The notes: generated by a model from the sequence alone, not told the origin. A DNA stretch of 64,000 nt from SpSt-333 sp964371615 (GCA_964371615.1 CAYJMS010000001.1:1178001-1242000), one strand, 5' to 3'. Counted from the first letter of the stretch, positions 50,245 through 59,045 are shown. A program made the numbers and translations.

Positions 50245-52611
50245 TTATTTCAGTATGACCATTTTACGAACCTGTGTAAATAAGCCTGCTTCGAATCGAT
50301 AAAAATATACACCGCTGGAAAATCCGGCTGCATTCCATTCGATATCGTAAACACCACCGGGGAGGTATTTGTTCACTGGCCGGGATATTTCTCTTCCGAG
50401 AAGATCGAACACCTTCAGTGTTACGGAACCGGACTGTGCTACCGAGAAGCGTATGGTGGTAACGGGATTAAAAGGATTGGGGTAGTTTTGTTCGAGAGAA
50501 TATCGATAGGGCAGTTCAATGGTATTATCCATCCACAGAGGCTTTGCCGTGAATCGGTAGGAATCGTTTTGCGTCAAGGGTTTCAGTATTCGAATCTGTA
50601 AAATATCACCGGCGACAGGGTTCGCAGCTCCATCGTTCCCGATAAATTGAACGTGCCATGTCAGCAGTTGGTTGTGCAGACTATCATTCTCAATGATAAA
50701 GAGTTCGTCATTTCGGCTAATGATTCCATTCAAGTCAATTTCAACAAAAGCGACGCCTGCTTTTCGATTCAGAGTAGTATTCCAAACTGTAAAGGGAATA
50801 GGAGTTGCTATGGTGCCGAACAAACCCAACGTTGTGTCCACGATGGAATTTGAGATTCGTATTTCGTAATCATACGGTAATGGGTATGCAATAATGGTAT
50901 CGAATTCCATGAACACATCAATCAGCGAAGTATATCCCGTGAGCGGAGATGTGCCAATAATCCAACGGGTTGAATCGTGTGCGACAACCGGTACCGGATA
51001 ATTCTTAAAAAGCAATCGCATGCCATCGAACAACGGCCCTTCCGTTACTCCGTCCAGTTCCGTTGCATTATTTACGACTGTAACTCCGAACGCATCGATG
51101 ACTGAATAGGTGATTACGCCATCCAACTCGTTTACAACAATGTCATAATCGCTTTGGACAATCTTCGTCGGATCGCCAGTTGTGACGGCGATGGAAGCAT
51201 CACTGATTCCGGTCGTGTGCATAATATCGACTGTGGCAAGGATGTACCGTTTGTTCGCAATGATGTGCGTACCGGTAATTGCCGTTGCAGTGACAAAATT
51301 ATCGGCGGCAGACAATTTAAAGCGGACTGAATTACCGTTTGGAAGTGCAGAAAAGTCGATTGGATATGTTCCGTTATTTGTGATTGCAGAATCGATCTTT
51401 ACCCAGGTCTGTCCGTCATCATGTGATACCGAAAGAGTCAGATCCAATGCATCTCCGTCTGCATCGGCGGCGTAAAAACCGATCGCACCCATTCCGCGAA
51501 GAGTATCCGCCAGATCGGTGAAATAAATATCCGGTACTGCATTCCCGGGATTATCGATCGTGAAAGGAAGCATTTCATCAGATCCGAATAGAGTATCCGA
51601 CGCCGCCATGATCTTGAGTTTGTACAACGTTCCATCGGGATACAGAGAAGTGTTTAGGGAATACTGACGCACACTGTCCGTTGTGGAAAGAAGCCGCGTC
51701 CAGGTACTTCCGTTATTCGACGTCATAAAAAGCATCGATCGGACATCGGGTCCGGAAGACAACAATTCCCATGTTGGAATGACAGTACCTGATTGTTTTG
51801 TTGCATTGAATTGTCCGGTGAAGTGTGCATTGAGTGTATTTTCGGCATTTGATAATTTTTGCCAATGCAGCGGTAAAGTGATACCCATATGCCAATCGGC
51901 ATAGTACCAATTATGAGACGCATTTGGATTCAGTAAAAAGGAGGGGAGGGAATTGTAGATTCCCTTCGAGTTTAAAATGGCAAACGTCGTTTGATTATTC
52001 GCATTGTTATTGCCGCCGACTGATGCCGTGTGATATAATAATTGCATTTGCTGAAGAGCGTACACAAGTGCAGGAGAGGCGTTTGAAAACAAATTATTAT
52101 TAAAGAGCGACAAAGTCCCGTCATACGATCCGACAGAACAAAAGACATACGGGGCTCCAGCCATCAGGTGCGTGACGATTAATCCACCGAGTGAAAATCC
52201 ATCCATTGCTCTGTGCCATCGGGTAGGGATTGTCCGGTATGCGGTATCGATATACGGTACGAGATCGTTTATGAGGTAGAAATACTCCTCGGTAGTTGCC
52301 GGGGCGGAGAGTCCCGGCATCACCATTATCATTTTCCCAATCCGTTTTTTTGCATACAACGAATCAAAGACTGTTTTAATGGTTCCCCGTCTGCTGGCAT
52401 CTTCGAGCGGATCTGCCCATTCATCCACGGCACCTCGAAAGAGATAGACAACGGGATAATGGTCCGTCTCGGTATTATAATCTTCCGGCAAAAAAATGTT
52501 ATAGGATTTCGAGATACCAAGGGTTTGCGAAAAATGTGAGTGCAATTCGATGCGGCTTGGCTGACTAAAGGATAGTGTTATGAAAATAAGTAGGAAGAGG
52601 AAATTTTTCAT
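50245..52611 (-). CDS. T9SS-secreted esterase-like alpha/beta hydrolase
   Basis: 788-aa exported protein. In order: signal peptide (MKNFLFLLIFITLSFSQ), an esterase-D/feruloyl-esterase-like alpha/beta hydrolase domain (about 20-270), Ig-like beta domains (about 290-480), a region with TTGDPTKIVQSDYD near 505 resembling a domain found in other secreted proteins of this lineage, and a C-terminal Por sorting domain (QNYPNPFNPVTTIRFS). The nucleophile Ser is in AMDGFSLGGLIV near residue 140. Ester cleavage of polysaccharide or lipid is plausible; substrate unknown. The open frame continues upstream, but ATG 52611 starts the signal peptide and follows AAAGGCGA. Confidence 0.85.
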   Translation of the reverse strand: MKNFLFLLIFITLSFSQPSRIELHSHFSQTLGISKSYNIFLPEDYNTETDHYPVVYLFRGAVDEWADPLEDASRRGTIKTVFDSLYAKKRIGKMIMVMPGLSAPATTEEYFYLINDLVPYIDTAYRTIPTRWHRAMDGFSLGGLIVTHLMAGAPYVFCSVGSYDGTLSLFNNNLFSNASPALVYALQQMQLLYHTASVGGNNNANNQTTFAILNSKGIYNSLPSFLLNPNASHNWYYADWHMGITLPLHWQKLSNAENTLNAHFTGQFNATKQSGTVIPTWELLSSGPDVRSMLFMTSNNGSTWTRLLSTTDSVRQYSLNTSLYPDGTLYKLKIMAASDTLFGSDEMLPFTIDNPGNAVPDIYFTDLADTLRGMGAIGFYAADADGDALDLTLSVSHDDGQTWVKIDSAITNNGTYPIDFSALPNGNSVRFKLSAADNFVTATAITGTHIIANKRYILATVDIMHTTGISDASIAVTTGDPTKIVQSDYDIVVNELDGVITYSVIDAFGVTVVNNATELDGVTEGPLFDGMRLLFKNYPVPVVAHDSTRWIIGTSPLTGYTSLIDVFMEFDTIIAYPLPYDYEIRISNSIVDTTLGLFGTIATPIPFTVWNTTLNRKAGVAFVEIDLNGIISRNDELFIIENDSLHNQLLTWHVQFIGNDGAANPVAGDILQIRILKPLTQNDSYRFTAKPLWMDNTIELPYRYSLEQNYPNPFNPVTTIRFSVAQSGSVTLKVFDLLGREISRPVNKYLPGGVYDIEWNAAGFSSGVYFYRFEAGLFTQVRKMVILK

Positions 52612-52849
52612 TATTCGCCTTTCAAAAATGCATTGGAATAAAGTACCTAAAAAATCCGGGGAAAAACAGGCTGAAGACTGAAGTGCATCATTCTTTTTTA
52701 TGATCAAGTAGTATAGATTGGACAAAATTCCGAAGAAGATTTGAAGTGAAAATTGTGTGACTGAGTGATTATAAGTGTGATTCTGTGGTGGTCATATCGG
52801 AATGGCCGTCCGAAATGGATAGGATAAACTCGAACGTAAGTCAAATCCG

Positions 52850-52878
52850 TTGCAAAATGAGGCAAATATTTATATATT
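52850..52878 (+). promoter_or_regulatory. tRNA-Thr promoter
   Basis: TTGCAA (52850-52855), 17-base spacer, TATATT (52873-52878), nine bases before the first base of the tRNA. Confidence 0.6.
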
Positions 52879-52886
52879 TATAAAAC

Positions 52887-52959
52887 GCTAGCGTAGCTCA
52901 GTTGGTAGAGCAGCTGATTCGTAATCAGCAGGTCAGGGGTTCAAGTCCCCTCGCTAGCT
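52887..52959 (+). tRNA. tRNA-Thr (anticodon CGT)
   Basis: A complete cloverleaf: acceptor stem GCTAGCG/CGCTAGC, D arm with AGCTCAGTTGGTAGAGC, anticodon stem GCTGA/TCAGC with loop TTCGTAA (anticodon CGT at 52920-52922, reads ACG), and T arm AGGGG/CCCCT with TTCAAGT. The discriminator base is T and no CCA is encoded. The sequence of the arms resembles bacterial tRNA-Thr(CGU). An integrase gene follows directly, so the 3' half is a likely attachment site. Confidence 0.95.
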
Positions 52960-53021
52960 CGAAATATCAAGGTTTTTTGCTTCCTGAAAAGCTGATGTCA
53001 GAAGAAGTGTCAGAAAGGTTT

Positions 53022-54086
53022 ATGGGGTTTCTGATGCTCTCTTGTAAGGTGTACCTCTTCAAACGCGGCTCGCGGTATTATATTCAGTTTCACGATCAAG
53101 ACGGAAAACAGCGTCAAATTTCCACCGGTTGTTCGCTTAAAACCGATGCTGTTGCGTTTCTGCGTGATAACGAATCCCGATATACGGTCAATCACGCCTC
53201 TAAAAAGATATCACAATTTTCCATTGAATTCCTCTCTTACGGGAGGAGCGTGTACGCTTACTCGACTTTTAGAAGCTATAGGAACGCTCTAAAGCAACTC
53301 TTATTGGTAACCGGGGATATACGCCTTTCCACCATAACAGAGCGTATGGTGGATTTATACAAGTCACGGCGAGCCCAAAGAGTATCGCCGGCAAGCGTTA
53401 ATATCGAATTGAGATCGTTAAAATCGATTTTTCGGTTAGCTAAACGATGGGGGTATATCGGCGAGAATCCCTTTGAGAGTGTTCCGCTTTTGCGGATGCG
53501 GCAAAATGAGCCGAGATTTTTATCCGGTCCAGAGGTTACACTATTGATTGATTCTATCAAGGAACCGTGGCTTAAGTCTGTGGTGCAGTTCGCAATTTTT
53601 ACAGGTATGCGAATATCGGAAATTGTCAATCTGCGATGGCAACAAGTATATTCTGAGCGCAGCATCATCCTGGTTGAAAATAACAGTCATTTTCAAACGA
53701 AGAATAAAAGGAACCGGATCGTGCCGATTTCGCAGCCGGTGAGTGTCGTATTGAGCGAACTAAGAAAGACGATAGTTTCAGAGTATGTTTTTCACAACAA
53801 AGGTTGCAAGCTTTGCCCGACATATACGTCGAAGAAATTTAAACAGTACGTTACAAATCTGGGGCTAAATGAAGACTTCGTGTTCCACAATCTACGCAGT
53901 ACTTTTGCCAGCTGGATGATTATGAGCGGCGTGGATATTTTCATTGTGTCGAAGCTTCTTGGCCATTCGGATGTCAGTGTTACTTCAAAACATTATACAA
54001 ATGTGCATAATGAACATCTATTCAAATCTATAAATCATGTCATGCAGGCGAAGATGAATTCAATAATATCAGATACTCGACAATGA
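53022..54086 (+). CDS. Tyrosine integrase next to tRNA-Thr
   Basis: Site-specific recombinase expected to integrate and excise this element at the tRNA. About 354 aa with an N-terminal arm or SAM-like domain (about 5-160) and a catalytic domain (about 165-350). Catalytic residues: Arg in TGMRISEIVNL, Lys in FQTKNKRN, His and Arg in HNLRSTFASW, His in LLGHSDV and the nucleophile Tyr in KHYTNVH. The third box position is Ser instead of His (LRS). The frame is open back into the tRNA; I choose ATG 53022 for its AAAGG site, but 52995 and 53034 are possible. Overlaps the next gene by four bases. Confidence 0.9.
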   Translation: MGFLMLSCKVYLFKRGSRYYIQFHDQDGKQRQISTGCSLKTDAVAFLRDNESRYTVNHASKKISQFSIEFLSYGRSVYAYSTFRSYRNALKQLLLVTGDIRLSTITERMVDLYKSRRAQRVSPASVNIELRSLKSIFRLAKRWGYIGENPFESVPLLRMRQNEPRFLSGPEVTLLIDSIKEPWLKSVVQFAIFTGMRISEIVNLRWQQVYSERSIILVENNSHFQTKNKRNRIVPISQPVSVVLSELRKTIVSEYVFHNKGCKLCPTYTSKKFKQYVTNLGLNEDFVFHNLRSTFASWMIMSGVDIFIVSKLLGHSDVSVTSKHYTNVHNEHLFKSINHVMQAKMNSIISDTRQ

Positions 54087-54613
54087 AACAGTTAAGAATT
54101 AAAGACGAAAAAACGGGCCGTATTTATCGGAAGCGCGGATTACCAAAACGAAATATGTTTAACATCGAAATATTTGGAATCCTGTCCAAATCTGAAATTA
54201 TTGCGATGATGATCGATGACTATTATGATCGAAAGGAAAATACCTCGATGGAATATGCCATCTACAGTTTTAACATAGTATTTTTCCAACTCGAGGAATT
54301 TTACAAAATGAAGAAATTAAACATTGATGTTATAAGGAGATGTGTTAATAGAGATTACCCAGATATTTACATCTATCAAAATATTTTAAATTTTTGTCAA
54401 GTATTTTCGCTAAACATTTATAAAAATATTGAAGATGCAATCGGATGGATGGAAGAGCAAAGAATTTTATATCCCGATAAATCAAATAGATTATTGGCGA
54501 AGGAGTGCCTAACAAAAGGTATTATTTTAGGAAATCTAAATTATAATTCTGTAAAACTCGAAAACTATTTTTCAAAATTTCATTCAATTTACCATGGGAA
54601 ATCTGTGCCCTAA
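54083..54613 (+). CDS. Unknown protein coupled to the integrase
   Basis: 176-aa protein, not recognised. It starts with a very basic segment (QLRIKDEKTGRIYRKRGLPKRN, split), then is predicted helical with hydrophobic and aromatic positions (FNIVFFQLEEFYKMKKLNID, YPDIYIYQNILNFCQVFSLN) and no signal peptide or membrane helix. ATGA overlap with the integrase means they are made together. A DNA-binding directionality factor (excisionase-like) or regulator fits the position and the basic start, but no known Xis motif is visible. Composition is AT-rich, unlike the integrase before it. Confidence 0.6.
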   Translation: MKQLRIKDEKTGRIYRKRGLPKRNMFNIEIFGILSKSEIIAMMIDDYYDRKENTSMEYAIYSFNIVFFQLEEFYKMKKLNIDVIRRCVNRDYPDIYIYQNILNFCQVFSLNIYKNIEDAIGWMEEQRILYPDKSNRLLAKECLTKGIILGNLNYNSVKLENYFSKFHSIYHGKSVP

Positions 54614-54615
54614 CT

Positions 54616-54629
54616 GTTGATATATCAAC
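54616..54629. repeat. Perfect 14-bp palindrome
   Basis: GTTGATATATCAAC reads the same on both strands and begins two bases after the unknown gene's stop codon. It could be an operator or part of a recombination region; a few such palindromes are expected by chance in 64 kb. Confidence 0.4.
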
Positions 54630-54647
54630 GATTTAACGAATATGAAT

Positions 54648-54698
54648 GACTGCAGCATTCTGCATGTGTAATTTATACACCAAAAAGATGCAGCAGTC
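54648..54698. repeat. 51-base symmetric interrupted palindrome
   Basis: Outer arms GACTGCAGCAT (54648-54658) and ATGCAGCAGTC (54688-54698) are inverted repeats with one mismatch. Inner arms GTGTA (54666-54670) and TACAC (54676-54680) flank ATTTA. Both pairs share the same centre (54673), with seven-base gaps between outer and inner arms on each side. It lies between two integrase-linked genes and no T-run follows. Confidence 0.6.
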
Positions 54699-54806
54699 GA
54701 ATAAAATATTGTGTTCCGTTTATTCCAATCAGCCGGTTCGAGAAGTGATTTTCCTCTCTTTGTTCTGGCTGTTTATGTTTGGTCGAAACGATTGGAAGGA
54801 GTTGCA

Positions 54807-55718
54807 ATGAATTCCAAGCGATTCGATCAAAGAAAATTATTACGCCGATTTCAGGACAAAGGGAAACCACTCACAGAATGTTTTACTGAGGTCTTGACAG
54901 TAAAAACCGTAGACTTGCGTCCGGCGACATTGCGCTCATATTCTTCTGCAGCTCGAAATTTTGTGAGAATCATTGGAGATGTCGGAATCACCGAAGTCTG
55001 TGAAAGAAAGGTGGACGAATTTAAGCTTGTACGATCTAAAGAAGTTTCAGCACATTCGTTGAATGTCGATTTGAGATCACTGCGCGCGTTATTTGCTACT
55101 GCTCATCGGTGGAAGTATTGCGAAACAAATCCGTTTGAAAAAGTAAAGCTTGCCAAAATTCCCCAAGTTGACCCTCTTTATTTTACTCAAGACCAGTTGC
55201 AGACTTTAATTGCATCGATTTCCAATGAAACATTTCGGGCACTGATCTTATTCGGATATTTTACCGGCTGCAGATTGAGTGAAATAGCACATTTGACATG
55301 GGATAATATCGATTTTTCTCAACGAATGGTTTCTGTAAAAAACAGTAAAGAATTTACGACGAAATCGCAAAGAAACAGACGAATACCAATATGTGATTCT
55401 CTAATTACTGTTTTATTTCAATTGGAAAAGAAAAAACGATCACCGATTGTTTTTTCAAAGTATGATGGGTCAATGTATAAGCCGTGTTCAATTTCGAGAA
55501 AATTGAAAAGACTTTTAAAGCAACTCAACTTCGACTCAAATTACCATTTTCATATTTTGCGACACACTACGGCATCAACTTTGGCCAAGAAAAATGTATC
55601 GTTATACTCGATTTCCAAAATACTGGGTCACAGCTCGATCAAAATGTCTGAGAGATATGCACACTTGTTGCCGGAAGATAATAGCGAAAATATAAATAAA
55701 CTTAATTTTAATTTTTGA
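54807..55718 (+). CDS. Second tyrosine integrase
   Basis: 303-aa tyrosine recombinase, paralogous to the one at 53022 (shared pattern: LNVDLRSLRALFATAHRWKY versus VNIELRSLKSIFRLAKRWGY). Catalytic set complete: Arg in TGCRLSEIAHL, Lys in TTKSQRNRR, HxLRH in FHILRHTTAS, His in LGHSSIK and Tyr in ERYAHLLP. The start ATG 54807 has AAGGAG six bases upstream; the frame before it is not coding. It precedes a replication-like gene by 16 bases. Possibly the integrase of a second, nested element. Confidence 0.92.
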   Translation: MNSKRFDQRKLLRRFQDKGKPLTECFTEVLTVKTVDLRPATLRSYSSAARNFVRIIGDVGITEVCERKVDEFKLVRSKEVSAHSLNVDLRSLRALFATAHRWKYCETNPFEKVKLAKIPQVDPLYFTQDQLQTLIASISNETFRALILFGYFTGCRLSEIAHLTWDNIDFSQRMVSVKNSKEFTTKSQRNRRIPICDSLITVLFQLEKKKRSPIVFSKYDGSMYKPCSISRKLKRLLKQLNFDSNYHFHILRHTTASTLAKKNVSLYSISKILGHSSIKMSERYAHLLPEDNSENINKLNFNF

Positions 55719-55734
55719 TAAAGAGGAAACGAAC

Positions 55735-56664
55735 ATGGCCTGGTTTACATCACACCAAGAATTTAAAGATGACCCAAGAACATTAGATTTGATGTCAGAA
55801 ATGAATTGGGATTTGGATGTTTGTATCGGTAAATGGTCTCGTTTGATTTGGTGGTGCATCGACTACGCTGAAGACGGAATATTAGAAAAACATAAAGTCA
55901 GTAGAATTGCTCAAGCTATTGGTCTCCAAGCAGATGAAGGTGAAAAGTTTAAGCAATCACTAATCGCATCTGGTTATGCTACGAATGTTCCAGATTTTCG
56001 CATCATCAGTTGGTGGGAACTTATGGGTAGATTTTTGAATGTTAAGTATAAGAAAAATCCAAAAATGCTGAATCGTATAAAATCTCTATATGCTGACCAA
56101 TCAAAGGGGGAAGAGGAAGTAGTGAATGTTCCAGGGGAGGTTCCAGGAACCCCAAACAATACAGTACACGAGAATAGCAATCAAAAAAAATTAGAAAAAG
56201 ATTTTGACAAAGAGTACAATACACCACCGCCTACATTGTTAGACCATGATAAACGTTATGGATCCCCTATTCAACTTAATATGCTGCTCTCCAATCTTGA
56301 AATACCAATAGACGAAGAGTCATACATGAAGTGGTATTTCGAGGTTCAAAAAATAATAGAAACAGAGAATGCCACAAGGCCTAATAACCGATTTATTTGG
56401 AGCTCGAATGTCGAACAGACTAAAAAAGAGATGCGAACACTTGTCTATAGGATACAAAATGAGGAAAAAATGGAAATATTAACAAAGGTTTCGAATATGA
56501 CAGGCAAAATAGTGACCTGGCTTGAGTATCTCACAAAAGTGATTACTATTACAGTTCGCCAAAGTGAAACTGAGCCATTGAGAAATCCTATCGGTTTTGC
56601 CATAGCGCTGATTTCGCAACCTGAAAGGGTAGTAGCGAACCCAACCACCGGTGTTTCAATATGA
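55735..56664 (+). CDS. Phage-type replication protein (replisome-organiser-like), tentative
   Basis: 309 aa. The first 110 residues match the winged-helix start often seen in phage and island replication proteins: WFTSHQEFKDDPRTLDLMSE, then GKWSRLIWWCIDYAEDGILE, KVSRIAQAIGL and LIASGYAT. A Pro/Asn/Glu-rich linker (about 130-175) is followed by a helical C-terminal part (about 180-309) without a recognised motif; no Walker motif is present. If correct it recruits host helicase to an element origin. AAAGAGG precedes the ATG. AT-rich like the rest of the element. Confidence 0.5.
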   Translation: MAWFTSHQEFKDDPRTLDLMSEMNWDLDVCIGKWSRLIWWCIDYAEDGILEKHKVSRIAQAIGLQADEGEKFKQSLIASGYATNVPDFRIISWWELMGRFLNVKYKKNPKMLNRIKSLYADQSKGEEEVVNVPGEVPGTPNNTVHENSNQKKLEKDFDKEYNTPPPTLLDHDKRYGSPIQLNMLLSNLEIPIDEESYMKWYFEVQKIIETENATRPNNRFIWSSNVEQTKKEMRTLVYRIQNEEKMEILTKVSNMTGKIVTWLEYLTKVITITVRQSETEPLRNPIGFAIALISQPERVVANPTTGVSI

Positions 56665-57146
56665 TCAAAAAGTGAAGGACTCTTCCTTCGAGAACAAATA
56701 AAGTACTTCATTAACATACTTCCCTAAATGCGAAAGTTAACTTTCATAAACAGTTGGCCTATATAGGAGACGATGAAAAATTATCATATCTGATCTTCAA
56801 AGCAAAATTAGCACAGGAAGTTTGGAGATGGATTTGAGTATATTCAAAACAATAGTGCGAAAGGGCCAGCATTATTTCAACTCCATCAAGATATTTTCAA
56901 TGATTCTACACTATTCATATACAATTCTATGCGCAGCAGATCAAAAAACAGCGCATTGCACCTAATTTCAACACATCTAAAACGATGGCACATCATACGT
57001 TCTATCTACACAGGCATAGTATCAGTGGCGTAGGCAACGCTTATAACAAGTATTAAATCTCAAAGTGTAATGTATCGGTGAGAGACTTTTGAAGTCTTAG
57101 AAGTGGTCAGGTGCTTCATTATACCCCCTTCTTGGGGACAATAAAA
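56665..57146. other. Gene-free stretch of the element with several hairpins
   Basis: No open frame with coding character is seen on either strand over about 480 bases. It contains a 14-bp perfect palindrome (GAAAGTTAACTTTC, 56732-56745) and small hairpins GAAGGA/TCCTTC (56673-56688), ATGCGC/GCGCAT near 56930, AGACTT/AAGTCT near 57076 and CCCC/GGGG near 57125. An origin for the upstream replication-like protein or decayed genes are both possible. Confidence 0.4.
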
Positions 57147-57175
57147 AAAGCCACAGCGTTTTGTGCTGTGGCTTT
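57147..57175 (-). terminator. Terminator after the zinc-ribbon gene
   Basis: AAAGCCACAGC (57147-57157) and GCTGTGGCTTT (57165-57175) form a perfect 11-bp stem with a seven-base loop. On the minus strand a T-run (TTTTTTT) follows, 27 bases after the stop of the leftward gene. Confidence 0.88.
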
Positions 57176-57201
57176 GAACATCGTTCTATTGATACTGTGT
57201 A

Positions 57202-57471
57202 TTACTTCTTTGAACTCTTTTTAGCCTGTCTATGAGTAACAGCCCATACTTTCTTAGTATCACTGTCTAATTTGACACAGCCACAAGAAGTCTTAGTGCC
57301 GTATTTAATATGATACACATTCACTTTGAATAACTTCTTACAGGCTAAACAACGACATTCTACTATAGGCTTGCCCGGCTCTGAACTTTTCGGCATATAT
57401 CTCAACACTTTGATGTTGTTCACTTTCTTGCCGATAAGTGAAGAGACTGTAGAGGGGATATTGTTTGTCAT
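57202..57471 (-). CDS. Small zinc-ribbon protein of phage type
   Basis: 89 aa. The centre has a four-Cys ribbon: ECRCLACKKLF gives C-x-C-x2-C and KTSCGCVKLD gives C-x-C, separated by about 20 residues with the typical VYHIKYGT turn. This matches the small zinc ribbons of phage and island proteins that usually read CxCDCG..SGxTxSCGC. The C-terminus is strongly basic (HRQAKKSSKK), suggesting nucleic-acid binding. CGGAG precedes the ATG. Last gene of the leftward block, with its own terminator. Confidence 0.7.
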   Translation of the reverse strand: MTNNIPSTVSSLIGKKVNNIKVLRYMPKSSEPGKPIVECRCLACKKLFKVNVYHIKYGTKTSCGCVKLDSDTKKVWAVTHRQAKKSSKK

Positions 57472-57615
57472 AACTACTCCGTTAAATGTTGTGAATGATA
57501 GAGTGAATTAACGGATGGATGGTAATTGGCCTTGCTAGTAATGTCAAATATCAGTGAGAAATGGCGGTTGGGTAATTGATTAGTAGGTAAGGCTTTTTAG
57601 AGTAATGATTTTATT

Positions 57616-58248
57616 TTATAAACTGTGATTTAATTCTTCCATTTGTTTAATAAGAGCAACTCTTTCTTCAGGAAGTGCTAATTCTATAATCCTGTTATAA
57701 ATGTCTTTACGATAAATCTCCAATAGTAACTTTTCTGGTTTCGTTAAATTCACTATAGATATATATGCTGATTTAATTACACCGACAAGAAACAGTAACA
57801 ATGTAGCCCCAATTAAAAATATATGAACTGACAGATAATTAATATATAGATACTGACTAACGAATAGTCCAACGGCACTAATTCCAATATCAAGTGTTAT
57901 AATAATTATTGGCATTTTTATTTTTTTGCTAATTTCTTCTTTACGCTTTGGGATACAAACCACGTAAACTAAATTCTTATACACATCTGGTGCTGATACG
58001 TTTGCTTTAATTTCCTTTGCAGCGTTTTCTATATTTTTATCTAATAGTGCTTTGACAATATTTTGACCACTACTCATTAACAATATTGTATTGATAATAG
58101 ATTGTTTTAATGATTCAAGAGATTCTAATTTATAAATTATTAATACAGTCCCGAAAGCCAATATCGCAGCATCTGCTTGTAATAATGCAGAGTAGAAGTA
58201 GAGAGAAGTTGTTAAAAGATTGTTTGACACTGTATCAATACAATTCAT
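57616..58248 (-). CDS. Unknown membrane protein
   Basis: 210 aa, unrecognised. Hydrophobic segments lie at about residues 12-40, 110-132 and 135-160, separated by a cytoplasm-like central loop (about 45-105, with KNIENAAKEIKANVSAP) and followed by a charged C-terminal helix (about 165-210; KLLLEIYRKDIYNRIIELAL). AT-rich. It lies eight bases after the neighbouring membrane gene at 58257 and was probably acquired with it. Confidence 0.55.
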   Translation of the reverse strand: MNCIDTVSNNLLTTSLYFYSALLQADAAILAFGTVLIIYKLESLESLKQSIINTILLMSSGQNIVKALLDKNIENAAKEIKANVSAPDVYKNLVYVVCIPKRKEEISKKIKMPIIIITLDIGISAVGLFVSQYLYINYLSVHIFLIGATLLLFLVGVIKSAYISIVNLTKPEKLLLEIYRKDIYNRIIELALPEERVALIKQMEELNHSL

Positions 58249-58256
58249 ATTAATCC

Positions 58257-59027
58257 TTAGTCACCGGCTTTATGTTTTAATAGTGCCGTTGCTTCATCCA
58301 CAATTAACATAAAATCATCATTATCATATCTAAAATTAACAGAACAATTTTCTACGGGACAATAATGAATAAGAACATTAATTACTTCATATCCTTCTTC
58401 ACGGTAATCTGTTTTCTCAACCAACTGGACACCATGATTAGGGCAATATGGAAGTGAATCAACAATGTGTTTTTCTTTGTTGTATTTCCAAGTCGTACCT
58501 TTATGTAAAATGGAAATCTTGTTAGATATTGATTGTCCCGTAGGTATTGCATCTTTATTATTTTCAGGAATATGTATTCTTGATTTATTAAAATCCCCCT
58601 TATCAAAATAAGACAATCTTATTGCTTTAGCATTCCTAAATTCTTTACCAGTAAATTCTTTTATTACCATGAAGATATATTCCATGGATACAATGAGAAT
58701 TAAACCTAAGATAATAAAATACAGCACTGACATGATAGATATAACTGCTACTTCAATTCGGGTAATATCCTTTGTCAAAGTTAGTATCTCATACATTTTT
58801 TTATTGTAGAAATAAAATAGAACTGATAAGAATATCACCGCTGGTAATGCTCTATTTACAAACTTAAGTATCCATTTTGATACCACGCTCTTAATTTTAG
58901 TAGTCGGTATTTTGCTTAAAACCCAATCAATAATTCTGTCGTAGAAATTGGCTGCTAATCCACCGATGAAAAAAAACAATACTTCTTTAGACAAAATAAA
59001 ATTCCAAAATATATCTATATCAAACAT
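58257..59027 (-). CDS. Unknown membrane protein with Cys/His C-terminal domain
   Basis: 256 aa, unrecognised. Three hydrophobic segments (about 14-30, 60-80 and 93-122) are followed by a soluble domain (about 125-256). That domain ends with two possible metal-binding pairs, SLPYCPNHGVQLVE near 195 and IHYCPVENCSVNF near 225, spaced like a small zinc ribbon (C-x2-H and C-x4-C). A membrane sensor or enzyme adaptor is conceivable; no catalytic motif is seen. Adjacent to the membrane gene at 57616. Confidence 0.55.
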   Translation of the reverse strand: MFDIDIFWNFILSKEVLFFFIGGLAANFYDRIIDWVLSKIPTTKIKSVVSKWILKFVNRALPAVIFLSVLFYFYNKKMYEILTLTKDITRIEVAVISIMSVLYFIILGLILIVSMEYIFMVIKEFTGKEFRNAKAIRLSYFDKGDFNKSRIHIPENNKDAIPTGQSISNKISILHKGTTWKYNKEKHIVDSLPYCPNHGVQLVEKTDYREEGYEVINVLIHYCPVENCSVNFRYDNDDFMLIVDEATALLKHKAGD

Positions 59028-59045
59028 TAAAGTTGTTTTTCTTTA

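Noticed and set aside
52902..53021. Integrase reading frame extended into the tRNA gene
   Set aside because: The frame happens to be open, but the start would lie inside the tRNA; a start at 52995-53034 with homology from about 53040 is more reasonable.
57030..57140. Insertion sequence remnant around AAGTGGTCAGGTGCTTC and CCCCCTTCTTGGGG
   Set aside because: Looks loosely like an IS3-type end, but no transposase fragment, target duplication or second end is present.
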